Made by a program: the position numbers and the translations under genes
In this document: in pieces, positions 35,679 to 44,727 of the stretch
How the letters are laid out: each line of letters opens with the position of its first letter
How positions within the stretch are numbered: position 1 is the stretch's first letter
Notes under the pieces: generated by a model
Told to the model about the DNA's origin: nothing
The model's database searches: none
What the model saw: the letters and a program-made list of their open reading frames with translations, nothing else
Assembly (NCBI RefSeq): GCF_004519405.1
Contig: NZ_SGWI01000004.1
Location: 124,001 to 188,000, forward strand
DNA length: 64,000 nt
DNA from: Pseudomonas sp. BCA17
GTDB lineage: Bacteria; Pseudomonadota; Gammaproteobacteria; Pseudomonadales; Pseudomonadaceae
Direction: 5' to 3'

Positions 35679-36905
35679 TCAGTTGAGGACTTCGCTCAGC
35701 GGGATGAAATTAACGCGATCCCCCGCTTTAAGCGTCGTGCCTTCCACTACCTCTACAAACCCTTCTGCCCACGCCGCGCTGCGCAGCACGCCGGAGCTCT
35801 GGTTGCGGTAGATGATCGCCTTGCCCTGTTCGATACGCCCGCGCAGGTACTCGCGGCGGTTGCCCGGCTTGGGCCACTCGAACCCCACCGGCACTTCGAA
35901 ACGCAGCGGCTCCACATCGGCCACGCCTTGACGCCGCAGGATGTACGGTCGCGCCAAGAGCGCAAACGTCACCAGGGTCGAGGCCGGATTACCGGGCAGG
36001 CCGATCACCGGCACGCCACGGAAATGGCCGACGGTCAGCGGTTTGCCCGGCTTGATCGCCAGCTTCCACAGCGCCAGTTCGCCCTCTTCGCGCAGGGCGA
36101 CCCCGAGGAAGTCCGCTTCGCCCACCGACACACCGCCCGTGGACAGAATCAGATCAACCGCGCTCAAGCCTGCCAGTCGGGAACGGGTCTGCTCCAGGTC
36201 ATCCGGCAGGATGCCTGCGTCGATGACTTCGCAGCCCATGCGCGCAAGCCAGGCACACAACACGCGACGGTTGCTGTTGTAGATCTGGCCCGGACCGAGC
36301 GGCAAGCCGGGTTCGATCAGTTCGTCGCCGGTGGACAACACGGCTACACGCGGGCGGCGGATCACCTCCAGTCGATCACGGCCAAGGGAAGCCGCCAGGC
36401 CCAGCTCGATCGGGCCCAGGCGTGTACCGGCAGGGAGCACCAACTCGCCGACGGTGGTTTCCTGGCCCTGAGGGCGGATGTTCTGGTCGGCGTGCAGAGA
36501 CTCGGTAAAGCTCACGCGTTCATCGGCGTGGACCACAGCGTTTTCCTGCATTTCCACGCAGTCCGCGCCTTCAGGAACCGGAGCTCCGGTGAAGATGCGC
36601 GCACAGGTTCCGGCCGCGAGTGGCTGTGGCGCCTGGCCAGCGAAAATACGTTGGCTGACGGCTAACGGTTCACCCGTCCAATCCGACAGACGCAGGGCAT
36701 AACCGTCCATGGCACTGTTGGGCCATGGCGGCAGGTCGAGGGTGGAGATCAGGTCTTGCGCCAGTACGCGCCCGTCGGCTGCAGCCAGGGGCAACATTTC
36801 CGTCTCGCGGATCGGCGTGGCTTCGGCCATGGCCAGCAGTCGCTGCAGAGCTTCTTCCACCGGCATCAGGGCACCGGTCTTGCCGGGCTTATCCACGGGA
36901 TTCAC
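35679..36905 (-). CDS. moeA: Molybdopterin molybdenumtransferase MoeA
   Basis: 408 residues from GTG 36905; the family core begins at MPVEEALQRLL (ATG 36866), so the exact start is uncertain. Motifs: LPPWPNSAMDGYAL, GAPVPEGADCVEMQEN, VAVLSTGDELIEPG, STGGVSVGEADF and LPGNPASTLV. Inserts molybdate into adenylylated molybdopterin. It overlaps moaB by 17 bp, so the two form an operon. Confidence 0.95.
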   Translation of the reverse strand: MNPVDKPGKTGALMPVEEALQRLLAMAEATPIRETEMLPLAAADGRVLAQDLISTLDLPPWPNSAMDGYALRLSDWTGEPLAVSQRIFAGQAPQPLAAGTCARIFTGAPVPEGADCVEMQENAVVHADERVSFTESLHADQNIRPQGQETTVGELVLPAGTRLGPIELGLAASLGRDRLEVIRRPRVAVLSTGDELIEPGLPLGPGQIYNSNRRVLCAWLARMGCEVIDAGILPDDLEQTRSRLAGLSAVDLILSTGGVSVGEADFLGVALREEGELALWKLAIKPGKPLTVGHFRGVPVIGLPGNPASTLVTFALLARPYILRRQGVADVEPLRFEVPVGFEWPKPGNRREYLRGRIEQGKAIIYRNQSSGVLRSAAWAEGFVEVVEGTTLKAGDRVNFIPLSEVLN

Positions 36906-37428
36906 AGGGCTGGGCCTGCTTTAAATGAGGCACGAAATTGCACGGGCGGTGACGGTTGTCCAACTGCTCGGCGAGGATGCCGTCCCAGCCCGTGCGCACG
37001 GCATTGGTGGAGCCCGGCAGGCAGCACACCAGCGTGCCGTTGGCCAGGCCGGCCAAGGCGCGGGATTGCACGGTGGAGGTGCCGATATCCGCCACGGATA
37101 TCTGGCGGAACAGCTCGCCGAAACCGTCGACCTGCTTGTCCAGCAGGCAACTCACCGCTTCGGGCGTACTGTCACGGCCGGTGAAGCCGGTGCCACCGGT
37201 GATCAACACCACCTGCACCACGTCCTCGGCGATCCAGTGGGCCACCTGGGCGCGGATTTTGTACAGGTCGTCCTTGAGCAACACGCGCTCGGCCAGGAAG
37301 TGGCCGGCAGCGGTCAGGCGATCAACGAAAACCTGACCCGAGGTGTCGGTGTCCAGGGTGCGGGTGTCGCTGACGGTCAATACAGCGATGTTCAGGGGTA
37401 CGAAAGGCGCATCAGCCTTGGCTTTCAT
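36889..37428 (-). CDS. moaB: Molybdopterin adenylyltransferase-family protein MoaB
   Basis: 179 residues. The MoaB/MogA fold shows [39 protein letters not shown] and [22 protein letters not shown]. It adenylylates molybdopterin before MoeA acts. Divergent from mobA, with 76 bp between them. Confidence 0.94.
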   Translation of the reverse strand: MKAKADAPFVPLNIAVLTVSDTRTLDTDTSGQVFVDRLTAAGHFLAERVLLKDDLYKIRAQVAHWIAEDVVQVVLITGGTGFTGRDSTPEAVSCLLDKQVDGFGELFRQISVADIGTSTVQSRALAGLANGTLVCCLPGSTNAVRTGWDGILAEQLDNRHRPCNFVPHLKQAQPCESRG

Positions 37429-37504
37429 GGCTCGGTCCGGTTGTCGAAGGAACAGCCCGATGTTATATCACAGGGCCTTATTTACCTGCCGCAGCGAAAC
37501 CGCC

Positions 37505-38107
37505 ATGCCCGTTGATTATTCGCCCCTGCCCTGTTCGATCCTGCTGTTGGCCGGTGGCCGTGGCCAACGCATGGGCGGCCAGGATAAGGGCCTGCTGCAT
37601 TGGCGTGGCGCGCCGCTGATCGCGCACTTGCAACGCCTGACTCGGCCGCTGACGGATGACCTGATCATCTCATGCAACCGCAATCATGATCTGTACGCCC
37701 CCTATGCGGACCAACTGGTGAGCGACGACAGCGCAGACTTCCCCGGCCCGCTCGCCGGCATCCGTGCGGGCCTGGTCGCCGCACGCCATCAGCACCTGCT
37801 GGTACTGCCGTGTGATGTGCCGAACATCGACGCACGATTGCTCGCCGACCTGTGGGAGACATCGCGCAGCAACCCCAGGGTGCCGGTCATGGTACGACAG
37901 GGCGAGTTCTGGGAACCCTTGCTCTGCATCATCCCCACCGCCCTCAAAAACCAGGTGGAATACGCCTGGGACGCCGGCGAACGCAGCCCGCGCAATATCT
38001 TGCTGCAACTGGGTGGCATCGCCCTGGGATGCCCGGACAATGATCCACGCCTGGCCAACCTTAATACGCCGCAGCTGTTGCACCCTGGAACTAGCGTGTC
38101 AGAATGA
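37505..38107 (+). CDS. mobA: Molybdenum cofactor guanylyltransferase MobA
   Basis: 200 residues from ATG 37505. Nucleotidyltransferase start [24 protein letters not shown], central [19 protein letters not shown] and LPCDVPNID with the metal-binding Asp. Converts Mo-molybdopterin to the guanine dinucleotide form used by DMSO-reductase-family enzymes such as nitrate reductase and formate dehydrogenase. Confidence 0.94.
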   Translation: MPVDYSPLPCSILLLAGGRGQRMGGQDKGLLHWRGAPLIAHLQRLTRPLTDDLIISCNRNHDLYAPYADQLVSDDSADFPGPLAGIRAGLVAARHQHLLVLPCDVPNIDARLLADLWETSRSNPRVPVMVRQGEFWEPLLCIIPTALKNQVEYAWDAGERSPRNILLQLGGIALGCPDNDPRLANLNTPQLLHPGTSVSE

Positions 38108-38186
38108 TCGGCGAACAAGGAACTTGGCGACGCCGTGTGCGTCACAGGTTCAGTAATTCAAAAAGTACTCTCTCGGAGACAATCTC

Positions 38187-38408
38187 ATGACTCAACGGAC
38201 CATCGCCGCTCTCATGCTTGCACTGGGCCTCGCTACCCTCGCTGGTTGCGCCTCGCCAACAGTGATCACCCTGAATGACGGTCGCGAAATCCAGGCCGTC
38301 GACACCCCGACTTTCGACAAAGCTTCGGGCTTCTACGAGTTCAAACAGCTTGATGGCAAGGAAACCCGTATCAACAAGGATCAGGTGCGCACCGTTAAAG
38401 ACCTGTAA
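38187..38408 (+). CDS. YgdI/YgdR family small lipoprotein
   Basis: 73 residues, preceded by GGAGA. Lipobox LAGC (Cys21), then the SH3-like YgdR domain: VITLNDGREIQAVDTPTFDK, FYEFKQLDGKETRINKDQVRTVKDL. The family is abundant in pseudomonads; function unknown. Followed by a strong terminator. Confidence 0.93.
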   Translation: MTQRTIAALMLALGLATLAGCASPTVITLNDGREIQAVDTPTFDKASGFYEFKQLDGKETRINKDQVRTVKDL

Positions 38409-38427
38409 GTCTTTACGCTTGCTGCCC

Positions 38428-38456
38428 AAGGCCCGCCTCGTGCGGGCCTTGTCGTT
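38428..38456 (+). terminator. Rho-independent terminator after the YgdR-like gene
   Basis: AAGGCCCGC CTCGT GCGGGCCTT followed by GTCGTTT. Perfect 9-bp stem, short T tail. Confidence 0.85.
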
Positions 38457-38464
38457 TCTGCGGG

Positions 38465-39355
38465 TTACCAGTCGAGGCTGATCCGGCTGCGAAAATCACG
38501 CGGCTCCCCCGTGACCGGGTCAATAAAACGTACGCCCTGGGCCAGCAGCTTCAGCGGGTTGGCGTAGTCGTCCTCGGCATCCTTGATCACATCGGGATAG
38601 AACGGGTCATTGCAGATACTGGCGCCGAGCGCGGTCATGTGCACGCGTAACTGGTGCTTTTTACCGGTCACGGGGAACAGCCCGTAGCGCCACAAATCGC
38701 CGTGTTTTTCGCGCACCTCCACGGCTGTTTCGGTGTTGCTCGCGCCCGGCCCTTCCTGCATGCGGAAGAACGGTTCGCCATCCACCAGGCGGCTTTTATG
38801 CACCAGAGGAAAAGCCAGGTGGGGCAGCGCCGGGGCGATGGCTTCGTAGAATTTGTCGATGCGCCGCGTGGGAAACAGTTGTTGGTAGGCCGAACGGCTT
38901 TGCGGGTTGGCCGAGAACAACACCAGCCCCGCCGTGTGGCGGTCGATACGATGCAGGGGCACCAGCGAAGGGTTGTCCAGGCGGCGAATCAGGCGACGCA
39001 GCAGGGTTTGTTCGACGTACTCACCGGCTGGCGTCACCGGCAGGAAATGGGGTTTGTCAGCCACCACCAGGTGCTCATCGGCATACAGGACGGTTTCCTG
39101 TACCGCAATCACCTTCTCATTGGGCACTTCCCGGAAGTAGTAGATGCACAGGCCCTCCTTGTAAGCCAGGCCCAGGCTGATCGGGTGGCCATGGAGATCG
39201 AGCACCCGCCCCCGCGCGATACGGTCCAGCCACTGCTCACGGCCGATGGCCGGAAAGTGTTCGCACAGGCAATCCAGCACCGTCGCCCAAGGACCCGGGG
39301 GTAGATACAACGTGCTGGCCTGATGCTGGGACGCGGAAAAACCGGAAGTGGTCAT
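38465..39355 (-). CDS. RluA-family RNA pseudouridine synthase
   Basis: 296 residues. N-terminal S4-like half, then the catalytic motif PLHRIDRHTAGLVLFS with the active-site Asp, and the C-terminal LFPVTGKKHQLRVHMTALG. It makes pseudouridine in rRNA or tRNA; the exact target cannot be read from sequence. Stands alone, facing away from the lipoprotein gene. Confidence 0.9.
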   Translation of the reverse strand: MTTSGFSASQHQASTLYLPPGPWATVLDCLCEHFPAIGREQWLDRIARGRVLDLHGHPISLGLAYKEGLCIYYFREVPNEKVIAVQETVLYADEHLVVADKPHFLPVTPAGEYVEQTLLRRLIRRLDNPSLVPLHRIDRHTAGLVLFSANPQSRSAYQQLFPTRRIDKFYEAIAPALPHLAFPLVHKSRLVDGEPFFRMQEGPGASNTETAVEVREKHGDLWRYGLFPVTGKKHQLRVHMTALGASICNDPFYPDVIKDAEDDYANPLKLLAQGVRFIDPVTGEPRDFRSRISLDW

Positions 39356-39427
39356 GAAGAGGCTCTAAACCTGGAAAAACAGACCGGCATTATCCCGCAA
39401 GGAGCGGTATCGAGCCTAGGGCCGATC

Positions 39428-39763
39428 TCAAGCCTTGGCCAATTGCGTACGCAGGATGGGCGAAGCACTCGCGGCCTCGGTGAACTCCTTGAGCCAGCGC
39501 AGCACATCTACCGCTTCCCAGCGGCCGGGATCGTAAAGCGCGTACAGCAAGCCCTGATAACCCACCACATCCAATTGCTTGTGATAACCGGCACGCTGGA
39601 ACAACGCCTCGATCTCCGCAAAGCAGGTGTTGAAATGCACTTTGTTAAATGGCGTCTTGCCTTCCGTGACCAGGCCGTCGAGGCGCAGCTCGTTCACCGC
39701 ATCGCGCACGACATCGGCGGACATGCGATTGACGCTGCTTTTCAGTTGTTCAACATTCACCAC
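39428..39763 (-). CDS. Conserved hypothetical protein
   Basis: 111 residues, soluble, predicted helical. No domain I recognise: VNVEQLKSSVNRMSADVVRDAVNELRLDGLVTEGKTPF at the start, LDVVGYQGLLYALYDPGRWEAVDVLRWLKEF later. Codon use looks ordinary for the genome. No operon partner; the neighbour at 39838-40074 on the same strand is 74 bp upstream of its start. Confidence 0.7.
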   Translation of the reverse strand: MVNVEQLKSSVNRMSADVVRDAVNELRLDGLVTEGKTPFNKVHFNTCFAEIEALFQRAGYHKQLDVVGYQGLLYALYDPGRWEAVDVLRWLKEFTEAASASPILRTQLAKA

Positions 39764-39837
39764 GGGCGTTCCCTCTATTCAATCGCTGTACAAACATACA
39801 GTAACGCAATATTTGGAAACCCGCCATCGCATAAAGG

Positions 39838-40074
39838 CTAGAGCAAGAATGCCACTACCTGTTCCGTGTCGAACGGCCAATCCAGCTCAGCCCCGGTGTC
39901 TACCCGGCGAAGCACCGGAATCCGCAGGCCATAAGCTTCGGTCAGGTCGTCGGGGTCGGCGATATCCACCAGCTCCACCAGCAACCCCCGTTCGACGAGC
40001 GGCATGATTTCGGCTTCGGCAAGCTCACAAAGGTGGCAACCCAGCGTGCCGAATAACTGGCATTCAGGAGGCAT
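39838..40074 (-). CDS. Glutaredoxin-like protein (DUF836 family)
   Basis: 78 residues. A CxxC redox motif at CHLCELAEAE (C13, C16) near the N-terminus and the cis-Pro stretch YGLRIPVLRR place it in the short thioredoxin-fold DUF836 family. Probably a cytoplasmic thiol protein; partner unknown. Confidence 0.85.
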   Translation of the reverse strand: MPPECQLFGTLGCHLCELAEAEIMPLVERGLLVELVDIADPDDLTEAYGLRIPVLRRVDTGAELDWPFDTEQVVAFLL

Positions 40075-40231
40075 GATGAATGGACCCGTTCAAAAAACAG
40101 GCAACCATTCTAAGCCCGGTGACTGCATGAAGCCCACTCCCGCAAAAAACCTGACCCAGGTCACCATGGCCTATAACTGATTCAGCGACTCTCGCGGCTT
40201 TTTGCCCGCCCAGCCTGCAAGGAAGCTTTCC

Positions 40232-41950
40232 GTGTTTGCCAACCTGCTGATCATTCTGGCCTCATCCCTGGTGGTGATTGCGTTGTTTCGCCGTCTGCAA
40301 TTGCCGCCCGTGCTGGGTTATCTGTGCGTCGGGCTGGCCGTCGGCCCCACCGCGCTGGACTGGGTAAATGACAGCGAAGAGCTGCCGGACCTCGCCGAAC
40401 TCGGCGTGGTGTTCCTATTGTTCTCCCTGGGCCTGGAGTTCTCCCTGAGCAAAATGCTCGCTCTGCGTCGAGTGGTATTTGGCCTGGGCAGCCTGCAGGT
40501 ACTGGGGTGTGGCGTACTACTGGGGGGTGTGCTGATGGGCTTGGGCCTGGCGCCCGGTGTCGCACTGCTATTGGGTGCCGGGTTGGCGTTGTCTTCTACC
40601 GCTATCGTCAGCAAGGAGCTGGGCAGCCTCGGGGAAATCTTCAGCAGCCATGGCCAGAATGCGATTGGCGTGCTGCTGTTTCAGGATGTGGTGGCCGTAT
40701 TGCTGTTGACGTTGGTGCCGGTGTTTGCCGGCAGCAGCACCCAAGCCTGGTACTGGGCACTGCCACTGACACTGGGCAAAACCGTGGTGCTGTTCGTCGG
40801 CCTGTTGTGCGCCAGCCGCTGGCTATTACCGCGGTTATTCCATGAAGTGGCCGCGTCCCATTCGGCGGAGCTGTTTGTGTTGCTGGCGCTGGTGATCGTG
40901 CTGCTGACCGCCTGGCTGACGCACCTGCTCGGACTCTCCCCCGCCCTCGGCGCGTTCCTGGCCGGCATGCTGCTGGGGGAAAGCCATTACCGGCATCAGA
41001 TCGAAGCGGATATCCGACCGTTTCGCGACATTTTGCTGGGCTTGTTTTTTGTCAGTATCGGCATGCTTATCGACCTGCAACTCTTCGTCAGCCACAGCCT
41101 GTGGATTTTCGGCCTGACCCTCGCCCTGATGCTGGTCAAAGGTTGCGTGGTGGCGGCATTGGTAAAGTGGCGGGGCAGCGACAGCGAAACCGCCTGGCGC
41201 AGTGGCCTGGCCCTGGCCCAGGGTGGCGAATTCTGTTTTGCACTGATGGCGCAGATGCAACAAAGCCGGTTGATTCCCGATGAACTCAATGGCCTGCTGC
41301 TCGCCGCCACATTCTGCTCGATGCTGCTCACCCCGCTGTTGCTGCGCGCCGCACCGGCGATCGCCCAGCGCCTGCACCGCAAACCCAATCTGCAAGTGCA
41401 ACTGGAGGAAATCGCCGCGCTCAACGCCCAGTTACGCAGTCATGCGGTGATTTGCGGATATGGCCGGGTCGGGCAATCCATCGGGCGTTTTCTGCGCCGC
41501 GAACAGCAGGCGTTCATCGCACTGGATGACGATCCGGAACGGGTACAGGAAGCAGCCACTGAAGACAGCAGCGTGCACTACGGTGACTGTCGCCGAGGCG
41601 CCTTGCTGAGTGCTGTCGGGCTGGAACGGGCGCGATTGGTGGTGATCGCTGTGGACAATACGGACGTAGCCCTGGTGGTGCTCAGGGAAGCGCGACGGAT
41701 CAACCCTGACGTGCCGATCCTGGTGCGTACCCGCGATGACAGCCAACTGGCCGAACTGAAAGCTGCAGGCGCCAGCGAAGTGGTGCCCGAACTGCTGGAG
41801 TCGAGCCTGATGCTCGCCTCCCACGCCTTGATCCTGTTGGGCCTGCCGGACCAACACGTACAGGCGCGGGTGGATGAAGTGCGACATAACCGCTATCGCC
41901 TGCTGCACGGGTTCTACTCGCAGGCAGAGCCGCCTGTCAGTCCTGACTGA
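40232..41950 (+). CDS. Kef-type K+/H+ antiporter (CPA2) with RCK domain
   Basis: 572 residues from GTG 40232, chosen because AAGGAAG lies about 8 bases upstream; TTG 40202 would add ten residues. Twelve or so membrane helices with PPVLGYLCVGLAVGPTALDW, GLALSSTAIVSKEL and the ion-site region LSPALGAFLAGMLLGES, then an RCK/TrkA-N domain (HAVICGYGRVGQSIGRFL, ALDDDPERVQ). Resembles KefB/YbaL. It overlaps the convergent amtB by 14 bp. Confidence 0.9.
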   Translation: MFANLLIILASSLVVIALFRRLQLPPVLGYLCVGLAVGPTALDWVNDSEELPDLAELGVVFLLFSLGLEFSLSKMLALRRVVFGLGSLQVLGCGVLLGGVLMGLGLAPGVALLLGAGLALSSTAIVSKELGSLGEIFSSHGQNAIGVLLFQDVVAVLLLTLVPVFAGSSTQAWYWALPLTLGKTVVLFVGLLCASRWLLPRLFHEVAASHSAELFVLLALVIVLLTAWLTHLLGLSPALGAFLAGMLLGESHYRHQIEADIRPFRDILLGLFFVSIGMLIDLQLFVSHSLWIFGLTLALMLVKGCVVAALVKWRGSDSETAWRSGLALAQGGEFCFALMAQMQQSRLIPDELNGLLLAATFCSMLLTPLLLRAAPAIAQRLHRKPNLQVQLEEIAALNAQLRSHAVICGYGRVGQSIGRFLRREQQAFIALDDDPERVQEAATEDSSVHYGDCRRGALLSAVGLERARLVVIAVDNTDVALVVLREARRINPDVPILVRTRDDSQLAELKAAGASEVVPELLESSLMLASHALILLGLPDQHVQARVDEVRHNRYRLLHGFYSQAEPPVSPD

Positions 41951-43145
41951 CTGCGCCGATTTTGTGGATCGACAGGTCGGCGCCGTAATACTCATCTTCC
42001 TGGCTCAGGCGCAGCCCGTGCACGCGCTTGATCAGGCCATAGACCAGCAGGCCGCCGACCAGCGCCACCGCTACGCCAAGGCCTGTACCGATCAGTTGAC
42101 TGATCAGACTGACACCGCCCAGGCCGCCGAGGGCCGACTGGCCGAAGATGCCGCAGGCGATACCGCCCCAGACGCCACACAGGCCATGCAGCGGCCATAC
42201 GCCCAGCACGTCGTCGATCTTCCAGCGATCCTGAGACGCAATGAAGAACCACACAAACAGCCCGCCCGCGACAGCGCCGGTGACCAACGCGCCCACCGGG
42301 TGCATCAGGTCAGAACCGGCGCAGATCGCCACAAGACCGGCCAGCGGGCCGTTATGCAGGAAGCCCGGGTCATTACGACCAATGATCAGCGCCGCGACCG
42401 TCCCACCGACCATCGCCATCAGCGAGTTGACGGCGACGAGGCCGCTGACGCCGCTGAGGGTTTGCGCACTCATCACGTTAAAGCCGAACCAGCCGACGAT
42501 CAGAATCCACGAGCCCAATGCAAGAAACGGAATGCTCGACGGCGCGAACGCCACCAATCGCCCCTCCCTGTATCGGCCATTACGCGGCCCCAGCAGCAAG
42601 ACCGCCGCCAATGCCAACCAACCGCCCATGGCGTGCACCACCACGGAACCGGCGAAATCATGGAAGCCGGCACCAAAGGCTGCGAGCAGCCAGGCTTGCA
42701 AGCCGAAATTGCCGTTCCACACCATGCCTTCGAAAAACGGGTAAATAAACGCTACGATCAAGGCGGTGGCGCACAGCTGGGGGGCGAACTTCGCGCGCTC
42801 GGCAATACCGCCGGAAATAATGGCCGGGATCGCTGCCGCGAACGTCAGCAGAAAGAAGAACTTCACCAGGCCGTAGCCGTGATCGGCGCTGATCACCGCC
42901 GCCGGTTGCATGAAGCTCACGCCATAAGAAATCCAATAGCCTATAAAGAAATAGGCCAGGGTGGAAATGGCGAAGTCGCTGAGGATCTTCGACAAGGCAT
43001 TCACCTGGTTTTTCTGTCGCACAGTGCCGACTTCCAGAAACGCAAAGCCGGCGTGCATGGCCAGTACCATGACCGCACCGATCAGAATGAACAGGGTGTT
43101 GGAGCTGTGGACCAAGGTGTCCACCGCACTTTGCAAATTTTCCAT
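41937..43145 (-). CDS. amtB: Ammonium transporter (Amt family)
   Basis: 402 residues from ATG 43145 (MENLQSAVDTLVHSSNTLF). Eleven membrane segments and Amt motifs HAGFAFLEVGTVRQKN, DFAGSVVVHAMGGW with the first pore His, and later GALVTGAVAGGLF and HGLCGVWGGIACGIF with the second pore His. Passes ammonium under nitrogen limitation. No glnK stands next to it, unlike the usual glnK-amtB pair, so this may be a second Amt copy. Confidence 0.94.
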   Translation of the reverse strand: MENLQSAVDTLVHSSNTLFILIGAVMVLAMHAGFAFLEVGTVRQKNQVNALSKILSDFAISTLAYFFIGYWISYGVSFMQPAAVISADHGYGLVKFFFLLTFAAAIPAIISGGIAERAKFAPQLCATALIVAFIYPFFEGMVWNGNFGLQAWLLAAFGAGFHDFAGSVVVHAMGGWLALAAVLLLGPRNGRYREGRLVAFAPSSIPFLALGSWILIVGWFGFNVMSAQTLSGVSGLVAVNSLMAMVGGTVAALIIGRNDPGFLHNGPLAGLVAICAGSDLMHPVGALVTGAVAGGLFVWFFIASQDRWKIDDVLGVWPLHGLCGVWGGIACGIFGQSALGGLGGVSLISQLIGTGLGVAVALVGGLLVYGLIKRVHGLRLSQEDEYYGADLSIHKIGAVSQD

Positions 43146-43490
43146 GAGCGTTGGCAGGCCTGCATCAAAGGCAAAAAGCACCAAAGCGGTTCAAGCCCAG
43201 GTTTCACGCACTAAATTAGCACCACCAGCCCCGCCCCTCTCCAGGGGACGTGAACCGCTTTAGTGCAGCGATCAACACAACAGGCCGTTACCGAAAGGGT
43301 TTTTCCGCGAGTTTCAGTTTTTAGGGTAAGGTTTTTGCGGGCTTGAGGCCCGAGCGCCCGGATTCAGCGCAGCCTCTTGGGGCTGCGCACCAAGGAAAAG
43401 CAAAAGCTGTACCAGACAATTGCACTGAACCTTCACCGAAGCCGGTGACTCGAAACCGTACGTACCGATCAGCCACTCACGGAGATAACC
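43146..43490. promoter_or_regulatory. Divergent control region of amtB and the yqjD set
   Basis: 345 bp without a gene. Toward amtB it holds two interleaved inverted repeats: AAAGCGGTTCA (43183-43193) with TGAACCGCTTT (43251-43261), and GCACTAAA (43208-43215) with TTTAGTGC (43259-43266). The right arms overlap by three bases, so the two hairpins compete. I found no GG-N10-GC sigma54 promoter with correct spacing. Confidence 0.45.
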
Positions 43491-43805
43491 ATGGCCAGAA
43501 AAACGGCAAAGACTGCTCAAGAAATACTGATGGAAGATTTTCAAACCCTGGTTGCCGACACCGAGAAGTTGCTGGACGACACTGCGGTGCTGGCCGGCGA
43601 CCAGGCCGATGAGCTACGCAGCAAGATCCACGAGAGCCTGCTCAAAGCCCGTGAAACCCTGCAACTGACTGAGGAATCCCTGCGTGAACGCGGGCAGGCG
43701 GCGGTCGCTGCCACCGAGGATTACGTGCAGGCCAACCCTTGGCAGTCAGTCGGTATTGCCGCTGGCGTGGGCTTTCTGATTGGCCTGCTGGCCACAAGGC
43801 GCTAA
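43491..43805 (+). CDS. DUF883 family ribosome-associated membrane protein (ElaB/YqjD-like)
   Basis: 104 residues. A long charged helix (EDFQTLVADTEKLLDDTAVLAGDQADELRSKIHESL) and a C-terminal membrane helix with glycine motifs (ANPWQSVGIAAGVGFLIGLLATRR). In E. coli YqjD and ElaB tie stationary-phase ribosomes to the inner membrane. First of three genes in the order yqjD-yqjE-yqjK. Confidence 0.92.
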   Translation: MARKTAKTAQEILMEDFQTLVADTEKLLDDTAVLAGDQADELRSKIHESLLKARETLQLTEESLRERGQAAVAATEDYVQANPWQSVGIAAGVGFLIGLLATRR

Positions 43806-43807
43806 CC

Positions 43808-44194
43808 ATGTCTATCGGCGAAACCGAGTCGTCCAAGGGCGCCAGTTCAACCTCGCGACGCCTGGGCGCGGCCGTTCTAGGCTTGCTGCACAGCCACGTC
43901 GAGTTGTTTGGCATCGAACTGCAGGAACAGAAGTCGCGCACCGTCAGCTTGCTGTTGTTTGCCGGCCTCGCGCTGGTGTTTGCCTTGCTGTTACTGGTGG
44001 GGCTGTCGGCGCTGCTGATGATTCTGGTGTGGGACACCTACCGTCTCACCGGGATCATCAGCCTCTGCGTGTTTTACATCCTGGCCGCCGCGTTCTGCGG
44101 GTTGCGCTTGAAAGCGGCGGTTTTCGATGAATCCACACCTTTCCACGCCACCCTGGAAGAGTTGGCCAATGACCGGGAGCGCCTGCTGCCATGA
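43808..44194 (+). CDS. YqjE-like phage-holin-family membrane protein
   Basis: 128 residues from ATG 43808, two bases after the previous stop. Two membrane helices (LLLFAGLALVFALLLLVGLSALLMILVW; GIISLCVFYILAAAFCGLRL) in the middle, with an amphipathic LLHSHVELFGIELQEQKS before them. YqjE family; function unknown. Overlaps the next gene by 4 bp. Confidence 0.9.
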   Translation: MSIGETESSKGASSTSRRLGAAVLGLLHSHVELFGIELQEQKSRTVSLLLFAGLALVFALLLLVGLSALLMILVWDTYRLTGIISLCVFYILAAAFCGLRLKAAVFDESTPFHATLEELANDRERLLP

Positions 44195-44532
44195 GCCTGA
44201 CTGAAATCCCGCCATCCAGCTCACGCCGGGAAATGCGCAAGGCGCTGATCCGCCTGCGCATGGAAATGCATCGCCAGGAGATCCGCCACGAGTCCCAGCA
44301 ACTGATGGCGCCCCTGCACAAAATGCGCGACATGCGCCATAACTGGCAAGACAGCCTGGGGATCAAGCACGCGCCGCTATGGGGCGTTGCAGCGGTGACG
44401 CTGCTCGGCTTTTTTACCGGCAAAGGCGCCAAGGGCGGCAGTATCAGCAGCGTGACGCGCCTGGTGCGATTGGGTGCCGGGTTGATCCCGCTGATCAAAC
44501 TGGCCATGCAAGGCGCCTCGCGTAGAGGCTGA
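44191..44532 (+). CDS. YqjK-like small protein
   Basis: 113 residues. Starts SLTEIPPSSSRREMRKALIRLRMEMHRQEIRHESQQLM, a basic helix of the YqjK type, and has one hydrophobic segment (LWGVAAVTLLGFFTG). Third gene of the stress-related membrane set, closed by a strong terminator. Confidence 0.8.
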   Translation: MSLTEIPPSSSRREMRKALIRLRMEMHRQEIRHESQQLMAPLHKMRDMRHNWQDSLGIKHAPLWGVAAVTLLGFFTGKGAKGGSISSVTRLVRLGAGLIPLIKLAMQGASRRG

Positions 44533-44563
44533 ACCGCACCGGCTGTCTGTTATAGACAGTATC

Positions 44564-44600
44564 GGCCCGGGCCTCATCAGAAGAGGGCCGGGCCTTTTTT
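44564..44600 (+). terminator. Rho-independent terminator of the yqjD set
   Basis: GGCCCGGGCCTC, loop, GAGGGCCGGGCC, then six T. A second small dyad CTGTCTGTTATAGACAG lies just upstream. Confidence 0.93.
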
Positions 44601-44727
44601 CGCCCCCGCGTTTGAGCAGGCTTGTGATCGATGAGCAACGACTCGCCTGCTTGTAGATTTTCGCTTGCCCAGGCCACGCCGAACCCGGAAGCTGGGCAGA
44701 TCCTTCACCGAACGGAGAGCACCCGCC

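Noticed and set aside
43146..43268. Sigma54 promoter or NtrC dyad for amtB
   Set aside because: No GG-N10-GC spacing; the GCAC-N7-GCAC pattern is a direct, not inverted, repeat.
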